This document shows positions 49,638-58,426 of a DNA stretch of 64,000 bases, one piece after another. The position numbers were made by a program, and so were the translations under genes. A model generated the notes under the pieces. It saw only the letters and a list, made by a program, of their open reading frames with translations, made no database searches and was not told the origin of the DNA. The number at the start of each line of letters is the position of its first letter. The stretch's first letter is position 1. Origin of the DNA: UBA4717 sp045580165 (GTDB lineage Bacteria > Bacillota > Clostridia > Oscillospirales > CAG-272); assembly GCA_045580165.1 (NCBI GenBank), contig JAZNNG010000046.1:1-64000 (forward strand), in the 5' to 3' direction.

Positions 49638-50633
49638 ATGAAAATATGCGTTCTCGGAACGGGAAGCTGGGGAACGGCTCTCGCTCAGGTGCTTGCCGAC
49701 AACGGCAACAAGATAGTGATGTACGGCGTTGACGTAGCCGAGATAAATGATATAAACAACGGCAAAAATACCAAATATTTTGACGGTATCAGCCTGCCCG
49801 ACGCCATCACGGCGACGGGCGATATAAAAACTGCGCTCGACGGCGTGGAGATGGTGCTTGTTGCTGTTCCCACACGCTTTGTGGCAGACGTGCTTGAGAG
49901 TGCAAGGCCGCACCTTTCGCGCGGTGTGAGGGTGGTAAACGTCAGTAAGGGCTTTGACCCCAATACCAACAACCGTATGACCGACACGGTACGCCGCGTA
50001 CTCGGGAATTCGCTCGATACCCCCGTTGTGTCGGTGATAGGACCCAGTCACGCGGAGGAGGTGATCCGCCGCGAGCTTACCTCGGTATGCGCGGTGTCGA
50101 CCGACGAAGCGGCGGCGAGATTCGTGCAGGAGACCTTTTCAAACTCGTATCTCAGGCTTTACGTTAACACCGACGAGGTGGGCGCGGAATATTCGTCCGC
50201 GATGAAGAACGTGATAGCCATAGCCTCGGGAATTTTGGTGGGTCTCGGTTATGGGGACAACGCCAAAGCGGCGCTTGTTACGCGCGGACTCGCCGAGATG
50301 ATGCGCTACGCCTTGGCAAAGGGTGCAAGACCCGAAACTCTGACGGGACTTACGGGTGTCGGTGACCTTGTCGTGACCTGCTTCAGTATTCATTCGAGAA
50401 ACTATCAGGCAGGCTATAAAATAGGACTTGATGACAGCGTCGAGGAGTTCTATAAGAACAACACCAAGACCGTCGAGGGAATATATTCCTGCAAGGTGGT
50501 CTACGAGGACCTCGAAAGCTATGATTTTGAAATGCCCATCATAACAGAGCTTTATAAGATCCTTTTTGAAAACAAAAAGCCCTCCGTTGCGCTTTCCGAC
50601 CTTATGGGAAGGCCTCTCAAAATCGAACAATAA
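49638..50633 (+). CDS. gpsA: Glycerol-3-phosphate dehydrogenase [NAD(P)+]
   Basis: GpsA reduces dihydroxyacetone phosphate to sn-glycerol-3-phosphate for phospholipid synthesis. The 331-residue protein has GTGSWGTALAQVL (7-19) for the nucleotide, ATRF-like VPTRFV near 77, SKGFDPNTN near 105, IGPSHAEEV near 137, the catalytic lysine in EYSSAMKNVIAIASG near 185, and TGVGDLVVTCFS near 248. AACGGAG precedes the ATG. Confidence 0.95.
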   Translation: MKICVLGTGSWGTALAQVLADNGNKIVMYGVDVAEINDINNGKNTKYFDGISLPDAITATGDIKTALDGVEMVLVAVPTRFVADVLESARPHLSRGVRVVNVSKGFDPNTNNRMTDTVRRVLGNSLDTPVVSVIGPSHAEEVIRRELTSVCAVSTDEAAARFVQETFSNSYLRLYVNTDEVGAEYSSAMKNVIAIASGILVGLGYGDNAKAALVTRGLAEMMRYALAKGARPETLTGLTGVGDLVVTCFSIHSRNYQAGYKIGLDDSVEEFYKNNTKTVEGIYSCKVVYEDLESYDFEMPIITELYKILFENKKPSVALSDLMGRPLKIEQ

Positions 50634-50647
50634 AAATTTCCGAACAC

Positions 50648-50680
50648 CAAAAGGACCTTCCGTCACCGGAAGGTCCTTTT
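50648..50680. terminator. Bidirectional terminator
   Basis: AAAAGGACCTTCC and GGAAGGTCCTTTT pair around GTCACC, between converging gpsA and the ECF gene. Confidence 0.9.
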
Positions 50681-50690
50681 AATCAGCGAT

Positions 50691-51278
50691 TTACTTGTTT
50701 TTCTTTGCAATATCAAGAATTCTTATCGTTACGGGGCACAATACTATGCTCAAACCAACCTCGAATAAGAAATTACCCATTGCAAAAGCTACAAACAGGG
50801 GGAAACCGGAAATAGTAAAGCCTGCTGCTTCGGCGATAGCGTCAGCATACGGCATAAAGAACAAATAGCATCCGAGTAAGAACACGCCCGTGTTTACGAG
50901 GGGACACACGAGAGAGGATACGATTACAGAAACTATTTCATTGAACTTCTTAAGCAGCACGTTGACTAAACCTGCCGCAAGACCGCACAGCATTCCCTTG
51001 GCGAGAACGGTTATTAAAGTTCCGGGTATGCTGAATGCCAGAAAGAGATTAGCACCGCCCGTAACGAGCACGATGAATGCGAACACCAAGCCGAGCCACG
51101 CACCTACTGCAGGACCGCACATTACAGCACCGAGCACTATCGGTATCAGTCCTACTGCTGTAGAGAATGGGCCGAAAAAGGTGGTATATGTAGCGAGGCA
51201 TTGAAATACAGCTACGAGAGCCGTAAAGATAGCCGCGAGTACGAGCTTGCGGGTGTTATTTGTTTTTGACGTGTTCAT
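50691..51278 (-). CDS. ECF transporter S component
   Basis: The 195-residue membrane protein has about six helices and the N-terminal pattern of energy-coupling-factor substrate-binding proteins: a short basic start, then KLVLAAIFTALVAVFQCLAT with the AxxxA motif that contacts the T component, and VGLIPIVLGAVMCGPAVGAW, the typical second segment. The vitamin cannot be told. There is no room for a riboswitch (leader about 45 bases). The shared ATPases and T component are not in this window. AAAGGAAG precedes the ATG. Confidence 0.85.
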   Translation of the reverse strand: MNTSKTNNTRKLVLAAIFTALVAVFQCLATYTTFFGPFSTAVGLIPIVLGAVMCGPAVGAWLGLVFAFIVLVTGGANLFLAFSIPGTLITVLAKGMLCGLAAGLVNVLLKKFNEIVSVIVSSLVCPLVNTGVFLLGCYLFFMPYADAIAEAAGFTISGFPLFVAFAMGNFLFEVGLSIVLCPVTIRILDIAKKNK

Positions 51279-51330
51279 TGATGATCTTCCTTTCCGAATC
51301 GAAACTGAACAATTAAATCTTTACGCGCGA

Positions 51331-51406
51331 ATTATATCAAAAAATGCGTCATTTGTCAAGTATAAAGCTTTACGTTCTTGACATACGGGGCAGGGTGTGT
51401 TATAAT
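51331..51406. promoter_or_regulatory. Two back-to-back promoters
   Basis: Minus strand for the ECF gene: TTGACA (51359-51354), 17 bases, TATAAT (51336-51331). Plus strand for lysS: TTGACA (51378-51383), 17 bases, TATAAT (51401-51406). All four hexamers are perfect. Confidence 0.88.
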
Positions 51407-51478
51407 AACTGTTAAAAGTGAAAGTATATTATATAAGACTTTTAACTGTAACTATCCCGAAAGGAAAGGTTTTTTATA

Positions 51479-53524
51479 ATGCATTGGTCAGAAGAAATTG
51501 CACAAAGAATAATTGAGCGCAATCCCGACAAGGAGGAGTACGTATGCGCCGCAGGCGTAAGCCCATCGGGCTCTGTACACATCGGTAACTTTCGTGACTT
51601 CGCTACTCCTCTGTTCGTAGTAAAGGCGCTTCAGAAGAAGGGTAAGAAGGCAAGACTTCTCGTTTCGTGGGATGAATACGACCGTTGCCGCAAGATCCCT
51701 GCAAACGTACAGGCGGTCGTCGGCAGCGACTATGACAAGTACATCGGTTGCCCCTACGTTGATATCCCCGACCCGTGGGGATGCCACGAGAACTACGCAA
51801 AGCACTTTGAGGAGGAATTCTTAAAGGGCATTGCGCCGTTCGGAATGGAGCTTGACTGCCGTTATCAGGCGGAAATGTACCGTTCCGGCAAATATACGAA
51901 GGACATTATCGAGTCGCTCAAGAAGCGCGGCGAGATATTTGAAATTCTCGACTCCTTCAAAACGAAGGATACAAGCAAGAGCGCGGAGGAGCTTAAGGCA
52001 GAGCACGACGCGGAAAAGGCGGCGTACTATCCCGTAAGCATTTTCTGCCCCGAATGTAAGACTGACTTCACAACCATAACCTCGCTTTCGGATGACTGCA
52101 CGGAGGCAGATTACACCTGCCGTTGCGGACACAAGGGTCATTTCAATTTCCTCGAAAACTTCAACTGTAAGCTCGGTTGGAAGATAGACTGGCCGATGCG
52201 TTGGAGATATGAGGGCGTTGACTTTGAGCCGGGTGGAAAGGACCACGCAGCACCCACAGGCTCGTACAATAACTCCAAGGTAATATCCAAGGAGATATTC
52301 GACTTTGAAGCCCCCATTTTCCAGGGCTACGAGTTTATCGGTATCAAGGGTATGACGGGTAAGATGTCAAGCTCGTCGGGTCTTAACCTCACTCCCGAAA
52401 CACTCCTTAAGCTCTATCAGCCCGAGGTGCTTCTCTGGCTCTATTCGAGAACAGACCCCACAAAGGCGTTTGATATCTGCTTTGATGACGGAATTCTCAG
52501 ACAGTACTTTGAGTTTGACAAAATGCTCACCGACTGCCGTGAGGGTACTGCAAACGAGCTTGCACAGGAAATTATGTATAACTGCAAGGTTGAGGGCAGA
52601 GATATTTCGACAGTTCCCATGGCGCTTCTCGTACAGCTTGGCTCAGTTGTAAACTTCAACGTTCCCATGCTTGAGACCGTGTTTGAAAAGATAGGAATGA
52701 ACTACAAGGAGACCGACTTTGCCGACAGACTTGAGAGAGCAAAGTTCTGGCTTGAGCAGTGTGCTCCCGACCAGGTAAACCGTCTGCGTACGACACGTAA
52801 CTTTGAGGTATACGATGCTCTCGACGATAACGAAAAGAAGGCGATCGAGCTTCTTCATAGCTATATAGCAAAGGGCGGCTACACGCTCGACGAGCTCAAC
52901 AGTGAGCTTTACGCTATTCCGAAGCAGGTATACGGCACGGAAATGACCGACAAGGAGCTCAAGGGTATCCAGGGTGCTTTCTTCCGTACGGTTTATAAGC
53001 TTCTCATAGACAAGGAAAAGGGACCGAGACTCTATCTCTTCCTCTTTGCGATCGAGCCCGAAAAGTATGTCGGACTTCTTGACTTCTCATATCCTCAGAC
53101 CGAGGAAGAAAAGCTTGCTGACGCGGCTTGTGAGGAATGCGCAGAGGTTGTTGAAGAGGAAGCGAACCGTGAGCCCGACCCCGTTGAGCCGATTAAGGAG
53201 CAGGTCACTATCGACGACTTTGATAAGCTTGACTTCAGAGTATGTAAGGTGCTCAAGGCTGAGGGCGTGCGTAAGTCGCATTCCTGCCTCAAGCTCACCC
53301 TCTTTGACGGTATTGGCGAGCGTGTGATCATGTCCTCTATCAAGGAGGAATACTCACCCGAGCAGCTTATCGGACGTAAGATAATAGTAATTGCTAACCT
53401 CAAGCCCAACCGTATCTGCAACGTAAACTCTCAGGGAATGCTTCTCGCGGCGACGAACAACGCCTGCGGATGCAAGATAATTTTCGTTGACGACAGCGTA
53501 CCCGAGGGAACGGCTATCCACTGA
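51479..53524 (+). CDS. lysS: Class I lysyl-tRNA synthetase with C-terminal tRNA-binding domain
   Basis: This is the archaeal-type class I LysRS, unrelated to the usual bacterial class II enzyme. The HIGH counterpart HIGN is at 34-37 (PSGSVHIGNFRD), a four-cysteine zinc-like cluster lies at 190-216 (CPEC, then CRCGH) and KMSSSS is at 295-300. The catalytic body ends near 545. After an acidic linker rich in Glu (EECAEVVEEEANREPDPVEP) comes a roughly 105-residue OB-fold of the EMAP/MetG-C type (IDDFDKLDFRVCKVLKAEGV, then NLKPNRICNVNSQGM). That domain is common on MetRS; on LysRS it is unusual. AAAGGAAAGG precedes the ATG. Confidence 0.92.
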   Translation: MHWSEEIAQRIIERNPDKEEYVCAAGVSPSGSVHIGNFRDFATPLFVVKALQKKGKKARLLVSWDEYDRCRKIPANVQAVVGSDYDKYIGCPYVDIPDPWGCHENYAKHFEEEFLKGIAPFGMELDCRYQAEMYRSGKYTKDIIESLKKRGEIFEILDSFKTKDTSKSAEELKAEHDAEKAAYYPVSIFCPECKTDFTTITSLSDDCTEADYTCRCGHKGHFNFLENFNCKLGWKIDWPMRWRYEGVDFEPGGKDHAAPTGSYNNSKVISKEIFDFEAPIFQGYEFIGIKGMTGKMSSSSGLNLTPETLLKLYQPEVLLWLYSRTDPTKAFDICFDDGILRQYFEFDKMLTDCREGTANELAQEIMYNCKVEGRDISTVPMALLVQLGSVVNFNVPMLETVFEKIGMNYKETDFADRLERAKFWLEQCAPDQVNRLRTTRNFEVYDALDDNEKKAIELLHSYIAKGGYTLDELNSELYAIPKQVYGTEMTDKELKGIQGAFFRTVYKLLIDKEKGPRLYLFLFAIEPEKYVGLLDFSYPQTEEEKLADAACEECAEVVEEEANREPDPVEPIKEQVTIDDFDKLDFRVCKVLKAEGVRKSHSCLKLTLFDGIGERVIMSSIKEEYSPEQLIGRKIIVIANLKPNRICNVNSQGMLLAATNNACGCKIIFVDDSVPEGTAIH

Positions 53525-53539
53525 TTTAATAACGCAAAG

Positions 53540-53570
53540 ATCCCGAGCAGCTTCGCTCGGGATTTTTTTA
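53540..53570 (+). terminator. Terminator of lysS
   Basis: ATCCCGAGC (53540-53548) and GCTCGGGAT (53555-53563) pair around AGCTTC and are followed by TTTTTT. Confidence 0.92.
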
Positions 53571-53825
53571 TGAATACATATCGTTGATAACATCTCGCAG
53601 ATGACAAGGCTCAAGACCGCCTATCGAAAACTCAAGCATAAGCGCGTCTATCTCCTGCAGACTTCCGCGGACCCCCTTGACGAACGAGCATTCGACAAGT
53701 CTTTTGCCCACGTACTTTTCAACCGATATATTAAAGGTCTCGCCGATTCCCGTGGCGTGATATATGATCACCGAGTTACCTCGTTCTGCGCTAACGGCTC
53801 TCAGATTGTGAGTTTCATAAGTCAT
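53568..53825 (-). CDS. Small hypothetical protein
   Basis: An 85-residue frame, MTYETHNLRAVSAERGNSVI and on, with a plausible AGGT 8 bases upstream. The product would be soluble, with a beta-strand-like first half and helices at the end (EIDALMLEFSI, LRDVINDM). No family recognised. It faces lysS tail to tail. Codon choice resembles the neighbouring genes, which supports it being real. Confidence 0.5.
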   Translation of the reverse strand: MTYETHNLRAVSAERGNSVIIYHATGIGETFNISVEKYVGKRLVECSFVKGVRGSLQEIDALMLEFSIGGLEPCHLRDVINDMYS

Positions 53826-54301
53826 AATTCAAAACCTATCGTCATAAACTGACGAATATCCTCTCTTGCTTACTGATATAATTTTATCACGTCAGAGGCG
53901 AGAGGTGTACCCCCTGCCGTTCGACAAACCGCACCTTGCTTGCAAAATAAGCGCAAATGTGCAATAGTATCTAAAAACAAGAATCATAACTTCACAAAAT
54001 CGGGCTTTTTTGTACCTTTCAGGGGCCTTTTTGAATAGCAAAAGCAAAATTCACAAATTGTTCATACATATAATGTGACCAAACTGTAAACAACGCCTCA
54101 AAAGCCTTGATTTTCCGCCAAAGTTATACACACTGTGTGCAAAACTCGATAAAGCAAAAGTTTTCCACAACGCAGGATTTACGCCTTTACCCTATGCTTT
54201 TGTTGACAGTCACTATTGCAATTAATAATATTAAGTGATATAATATAAATTAACGTGTTAAAAGAACGTGCAAATCTTAATGGGAAGGTGAAAAAACGAA
54301 A
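53826..54301. promoter_or_regulatory. Gap with the promoter of the glm block
   Basis: No gene is supported in these 476 bases. At the right end TTGCAA (54216-54221), 17 bases, TATAAT (54239-54244) should drive the acyltransferase and glmM. An imperfect DnaA-box-like pair (TTATACACA near 54123, TTTTCCACA near 54162) is present but too weak to call an origin. Confidence 0.55.
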
Positions 54302-54964
54302 ATGGTGCCAAAAACACATCAGCTGTTTGATCCTGCGAAAACTCTGGCAAGTGAGCTTATAGTATCGTCCGTTTATCCGTGGGATATGCTTGATAAGATA
54401 AGCGATTTTATTTTGAAGCTCGGCGAAAAGCTTGACCCTGAAAAATTTGATAAGATCGGCGATAACGTGTGGATAGCCAAAAGTGCCTCGGTCGCTCCGA
54501 GTGCATCTATCGGCGGACCGTGTATTATCGACGAGAATGCCGAAATACGTCATTGCGCATACATACGCGGAAGCGCTCTTGTCGGTAAGGGCTCGATAGT
54601 CGGAAACTCGTGCGAGGTCAAAAACGCGATAATCTTTGACAGTGTGCAGGTCCCTCACTTCAACTACGTCGGCGACTCGGTGCTCGGCTACAAATCGCAC
54701 ATGGGCGCAGGAAGTATTACCTCAAACGTAAAGAGCGACAAAACTCTCGTTGCGGTGAAGTCGGCAGACGAGGTGATTGAAACTGGCAGAAAAAAGTTCG
54801 GTGCGATGCTCGGTGACTACGTTGAGATCGGATGCAACAGCGTGCTTTGTCCGGGAACGGTAGTCGGAAGAAACTCCAACGTATATCCCCTGTCAAGAGT
54901 CAGGGGGGTAGTACCCGAAAACTCCATCTTCAAGGGTGAAGGTGTAATCTCTGAAAAAAGATGA
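54302..54964 (+). CDS. Left-handed beta-helix acyltransferase (GlmU C-terminal-like)
   Basis: The 220-residue protein has about 60 N-terminal helical residues and then hexapeptide repeats (KSASVAPSASIGGPCIID, ALVGKGSIVGNSCEVKNA) forming a left-handed beta helix, as in GlmU and other acetyl- or acyl-CoA transferases. YVGDSVLGYKSHMGAGSITS near 125-145 matches the GlmU-type active-site coil. The uridylyltransferase half of GlmU is missing. Being next to glmM and glmS, it probably acetylates an amino-sugar phosphate, but this is inference. The ATG at 54302 has AAGGTG about 12 bases upstream, a long spacing. Confidence 0.75.
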   Translation: MVPKTHQLFDPAKTLASELIVSSVYPWDMLDKISDFILKLGEKLDPEKFDKIGDNVWIAKSASVAPSASIGGPCIIDENAEIRHCAYIRGSALVGKGSIVGNSCEVKNAIIFDSVQVPHFNYVGDSVLGYKSHMGAGSITSNVKSDKTLVAVKSADEVIETGRKKFGAMLGDYVEIGCNSVLCPGTVVGRNSNVYPLSRVRGVVPENSIFKGEGVISEKR

Positions 54965-54983
54965 ATCAGAAAGGATTTTAAAA

Positions 54984-56339
54984 ATGGGCAGACTTTTTGG
55001 AACCGACGGCGTAAGAGGAGTTGCCAACGAGGCGCTTACCTGCGAGAGAGCTATGCAGATAGGCAGAGCAGCGGCAACCGTGCTTTCGGGCAATAAGCGT
55101 AACGCTCCGCGCGTGCTTATCGGAATGGATACAAGACTTTCCTCCGATATGCTTGCAAATGCTCTCGCGGCAGGACTTTGCTCTGTCGGCGCAGACGTTA
55201 TTATTTTAGGCGTAGTTCCCACACCTGCAGTTGCGTACCTTGTAGGCAAATATAAGGCAAGCGCGGGAATTATGATCTCAGCATCCCACAACCCGTTTGA
55301 ATTCAACGGAATCAAGATCTTCAATGAGGACGGCTTCAAGCTTGCGGACGAAATTGAAGAAAGAATCGAGTCCATAGTTCTTGACGGTACTCCCGAGGTA
55401 AAGCTTGCGGACAGTCAGAGTATCGGAAAGGTTACTTACGCGACAAGCGCGGCAGACGATTATATCGCATACATAACCAGCGCTGCGATCTGCTCTCTCG
55501 AGGGACTTGAGATAGCGATAGACTGCGCTAACGGCTCGTCGAGTGCTACCGCAAAAAAGCTCTTTGAGGAGCTCGGTGCAAGGGTACACGTGCTTTCCGA
55601 CACTCCCGACGGCGTGAACATTAACGAAAACTGCGGCTCGACACATCTTGAAAATCTGCAGAAATACGTTGTTGACAACAGGCTTGCTGCCGGCGTGGCG
55701 TTTGACGGAGATGCAGACAGATGTCTTTGCATTGACGAAAACGGAAACGTTATCGACGGCGATATGGTAATGGCTATATGCGCTCTCGACCTCAAGGAGA
55801 GAGGAAAGCTCAAGCATAACACGGTAGTCGGAACCATAATGACGAATTTTGGCTTTACCAAGTTCTGCGAAAAGAACGACATCCGCTTTATCGCAACAAA
55901 GGTTGGCGACAGATACGTGCTCGAGGAGATGCTTCTTGAAGGCTACGTTCTTGGCGGTGAGCAGTCGGGTCACGTTATTTTCCGCGACTATTCTACAACA
56001 GGTGACGGTCAGCTGACGGCTGTACAGCTTCTCACGCATCTCAAAAGAAGCGGAAAGACCTTGTCCGAGCTTGCGTCCGCGATGACGAGATATCCGCAGT
56101 ATATGGTAAATATCAGAACGAGCGACGAAGGAAAGCTTGCTTTCTTTACCGACCACGAGATAAAGGAGCTTATAAAGGCTGCTGAAGAAGCTCTCGGCGA
56201 AACGGGAAGAATGGTGGTTCGTCCTTCGGGTACAGAGCCTCTTATCAGAATAATGACAGAGGGTGAGGACGGTGCGCTTGCTGAAAAGATAGCGCGCGAA
56301 ACCGCAGAAGCAATTTCTGCAAAGCTTTCGGCTATCTGA
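54984..56339 (+). CDS. glmM: Phosphoglucosamine mutase
   Basis: GlmM converts glucosamine-6-phosphate to glucosamine-1-phosphate for peptidoglycan precursors. The 451-residue protein has the family start RLFGTDGVRG (3-12), the phosphoserine S101 in ISASHNP, the metal loop DGDADRC near 240, the sugar-binding GGEQSGHVIF near 325 and the phosphate-binding RPSGTEPLIR near 413. It lies 19 bases after the acyltransferase; the glmS ribozyme begins about 13 bases after its stop. Confidence 0.95.
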   Translation: MGRLFGTDGVRGVANEALTCERAMQIGRAAATVLSGNKRNAPRVLIGMDTRLSSDMLANALAAGLCSVGADVIILGVVPTPAVAYLVGKYKASAGIMISASHNPFEFNGIKIFNEDGFKLADEIEERIESIVLDGTPEVKLADSQSIGKVTYATSAADDYIAYITSAAICSLEGLEIAIDCANGSSSATAKKLFEELGARVHVLSDTPDGVNINENCGSTHLENLQKYVVDNRLAAGVAFDGDADRCLCIDENGNVIDGDMVMAICALDLKERGKLKHNTVVGTIMTNFGFTKFCEKNDIRFIATKVGDRYVLEEMLLEGYVLGGEQSGHVIFRDYSTTGDGQLTAVQLLTHLKRSGKTLSELASAMTRYPQYMVNIRTSDEGKLAFFTDHEIKELIKAAEEALGETGRMVVRPSGTEPLIRIMTEGEDGALAEKIARETAEAISAKLSAI

Positions 56340-56351
56340 CGATAGCGAAAG

Positions 56352-56505
56352 TAAGCGCCAGACCGCGAATGCGGTTAACGAGGTGGGGATTTATCGAATA
56401 TTCGGCGGATTTTCCCCCGGCGGTACAGCCGTCGTGAGCCGTATTACAAATCATCGGGTGACCGAGAGACAAAAATTACGGCAAAATAAAAACGTTCATT
56501 AACAA
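56352..56505 (+). ncRNA. glmS ribozyme
   Basis: This self-cleaving RNA uses glucosamine-6-phosphate as cofactor and destroys the glmS message when the product is plentiful. The cleavage site is expected between A56354 and G56355 (A|GCGCC). Conserved parts follow: P2 (ACCGCGAATGCGGT), AACGAGGTGGGG, TTATCGA, TTCGGCGGATTTTCCC with the catalytic guanine region, and the AAATCATCGGGTGACC segment. It lies between glmM and glmS, so cleavage would separate the two coding regions of a shared transcript. Confidence 0.95.
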
Positions 56506-56590
56506 AAAATATTAACGTGTGAGACGGGCGATTTGGGCCCGTGCCGCCTTGCCGACAGGCAGGACGGATACTCACAGATTGGAGAAATAT

Positions 56591-58411
56591 ATGTGTGGAA
56601 TTATAGGATATACGGGCAAGGAGGCTAACTCCCTTGAGGTTCTTATCGATGGCCTTACCGCGCTCGAATACAGAGGCTACGACTCTGCAGGAGTTGCCGC
56701 ATTTGACAAGGATGGAAAACTCAAGGTAGTAAAAAGCGTCGGCAGAGTTGCCGCAGTAAAGGAAAAAACGGATAATTTCGGAGACTCGTTCTGCGGAATA
56801 GGACACACCCGTTGGGCAACCCACGGAGTGCCGTCCGATATAAACTCTCACCCCCACGGCACAGAGCGTGTCCAGATAGTACATAACGGTATCATCGAAA
56901 ACTACGCAGGACTCAAGGCTGAGCTTATCTCGCTCGGCTACACATTCGTGTCGGAAACCGATACTGAGATCGCCGCAAAGCTTATCGATTACTATTATTC
57001 AAAGTGCCGGAACAGACTTGAGGCAATAATTACTGCAACGAAAAGACTTGAGGGCTCTTATGCTCTCGGCGTGCTTTTTGCGGATAAGCCCGACACCCTT
57101 TACGCCGCGAGAAAGGACTCTCCCCTTATAATAGGAATAGGAGAGGGAGCTAACTACATAGCATCCGACGTTACAGCGGTTTTACGCAGAACACGCGATT
57201 ACTATCAGCTTGACGATTTCGACGTAGCGGAGATAACCTCCGACGGTGTTGCAATATATAACGGCGGCAAGCAGGTCGAGCGCAAAAGGCTTACTGCAAG
57301 CTGGGACTTTGAAGCGGCGGAAAAGGGCGGATTTGACCACTTTATGCTCAAGGAGATACACGAGGAGCCTGAGGCTATGATAAAGACTCTCCGTCCGAGA
57401 ATAAAGGATATGCTTCCCGACTTTTCGGAAGAAAAGCTTGACGAGAATATGCTTCGCCGTGTGTCAAGGCTTCATATAGTTGCTTGCGGTACGGCTATGC
57501 ACGCGGGACTTATCGGTAAACATATGCTTGAAAAGCTTGCTCGTATCCCCGTAGATGTTGACATTGCGTCGGAATTCAGATATAATGAACCTATAATCGA
57601 CGAAAACGACCTCGTTATCATCGTGTCGCAGTCGGGAGAAACGGCAGACTCACTCGCCGCGCTTAGACTTGCAAAGCAAAAGGGCGCAGCTACTCTCGGT
57701 ATCGTAAACGTAATAGGCTCGTCAATTGCAAGAGAGGCAGATAACGTGCTCTACACTTGGGCAGGTCCCGAAATTGCGGTTGCAAGCACGAAGGCGTATA
57801 ACGTGCAGACGGCGCTGCTCTGCCTCTTTGCAGTAAAATGCGCACTCATCAGAGGAAAGATAGACGAAGCTCAGGCAAGAGATTATACACGTGAGCTTTT
57901 CGAGGAAGCACCTCGCGCAGTTGCGGACGTGATTGCGATAAAGGATGAGGCTCAAAAGCTTTCGGCTGACTTCAAGGGCGCTTCAAACCTCTTCTTCATA
58001 GGACGCGGAATTGACTATCCGCTTTCCTGCGAGGGCTCACTCAAGCTTAAGGAAATATCGTACATACACAGTGAGGCGTATGCCGCCGGAGAGCTTAAGC
58101 ACGGTACTATCTCTCTTATTGAGGAGGGAACTCCCGTTATCGCGCTTGCTACCTCGGCTGCAATGTTTGACAAGATGGTAAGCAACATAAGAGAGGTTAA
58201 GGCGAGAGGTGCGAACGTGCTTATGATAAGCTCTGTCGAGGGTGAAAGCCCTGCGGCAGACAAGACGGTGAAGCTTCCTGCAGTTCCCGAATGGTTAAGC
58301 TTTTTCCCTGCGGTGACTATGCTTCAGCTTATCGCTTATTATACGAGCGCTCTCAGAGGTTGTGACGTTGATAAGCCGCGTAACCTTGCAAAATCGGTTA
58401 CGGTAGAATAA
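56591..58411 (+). CDS. glmS: Glutamine-fructose-6-phosphate aminotransferase (isomerizing)
   Basis: GlmS makes glucosamine-6-phosphate from fructose-6-phosphate and glutamine. The start must be the ATG at 56591, because the next residue is the N-terminal nucleophile cysteine (MCGIIGYTG); a longer frame would bury it. GGAG precedes it. Residues 1 to about 240 are the glutaminase domain (HTRWATHG, ETDTEI); two SIS isomerase domains follow (CGTAMHAG near 305, SQSGETADSLAAL near 350, SCEGSLKLKEISYIHSEAYA near 480) and the end is KSVTVE. Total 606 residues, normal. Confidence 0.97.
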   Translation: MCGIIGYTGKEANSLEVLIDGLTALEYRGYDSAGVAAFDKDGKLKVVKSVGRVAAVKEKTDNFGDSFCGIGHTRWATHGVPSDINSHPHGTERVQIVHNGIIENYAGLKAELISLGYTFVSETDTEIAAKLIDYYYSKCRNRLEAIITATKRLEGSYALGVLFADKPDTLYAARKDSPLIIGIGEGANYIASDVTAVLRRTRDYYQLDDFDVAEITSDGVAIYNGGKQVERKRLTASWDFEAAEKGGFDHFMLKEIHEEPEAMIKTLRPRIKDMLPDFSEEKLDENMLRRVSRLHIVACGTAMHAGLIGKHMLEKLARIPVDVDIASEFRYNEPIIDENDLVIIVSQSGETADSLAALRLAKQKGAATLGIVNVIGSSIAREADNVLYTWAGPEIAVASTKAYNVQTALLCLFAVKCALIRGKIDEAQARDYTRELFEEAPRAVADVIAIKDEAQKLSADFKGASNLFFIGRGIDYPLSCEGSLKLKEISYIHSEAYAAGELKHGTISLIEEGTPVIALATSAAMFDKMVSNIREVKARGANVLMISSVEGESPAADKTVKLPAVPEWLSFFPAVTMLQLIAYYTSALRGCDVDKPRNLAKSVTVE

Positions 58412-58426
58412 AAAGGAGATATAAAA

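Noticed and set aside
54110..54175. Possible replication origin with DnaA boxes (TTATACACA, TTTTCCACA)
   Set aside because: Both differ from the consensus, there are only two, and dnaA, dnaN or AT-rich unwinding repeats are not here.
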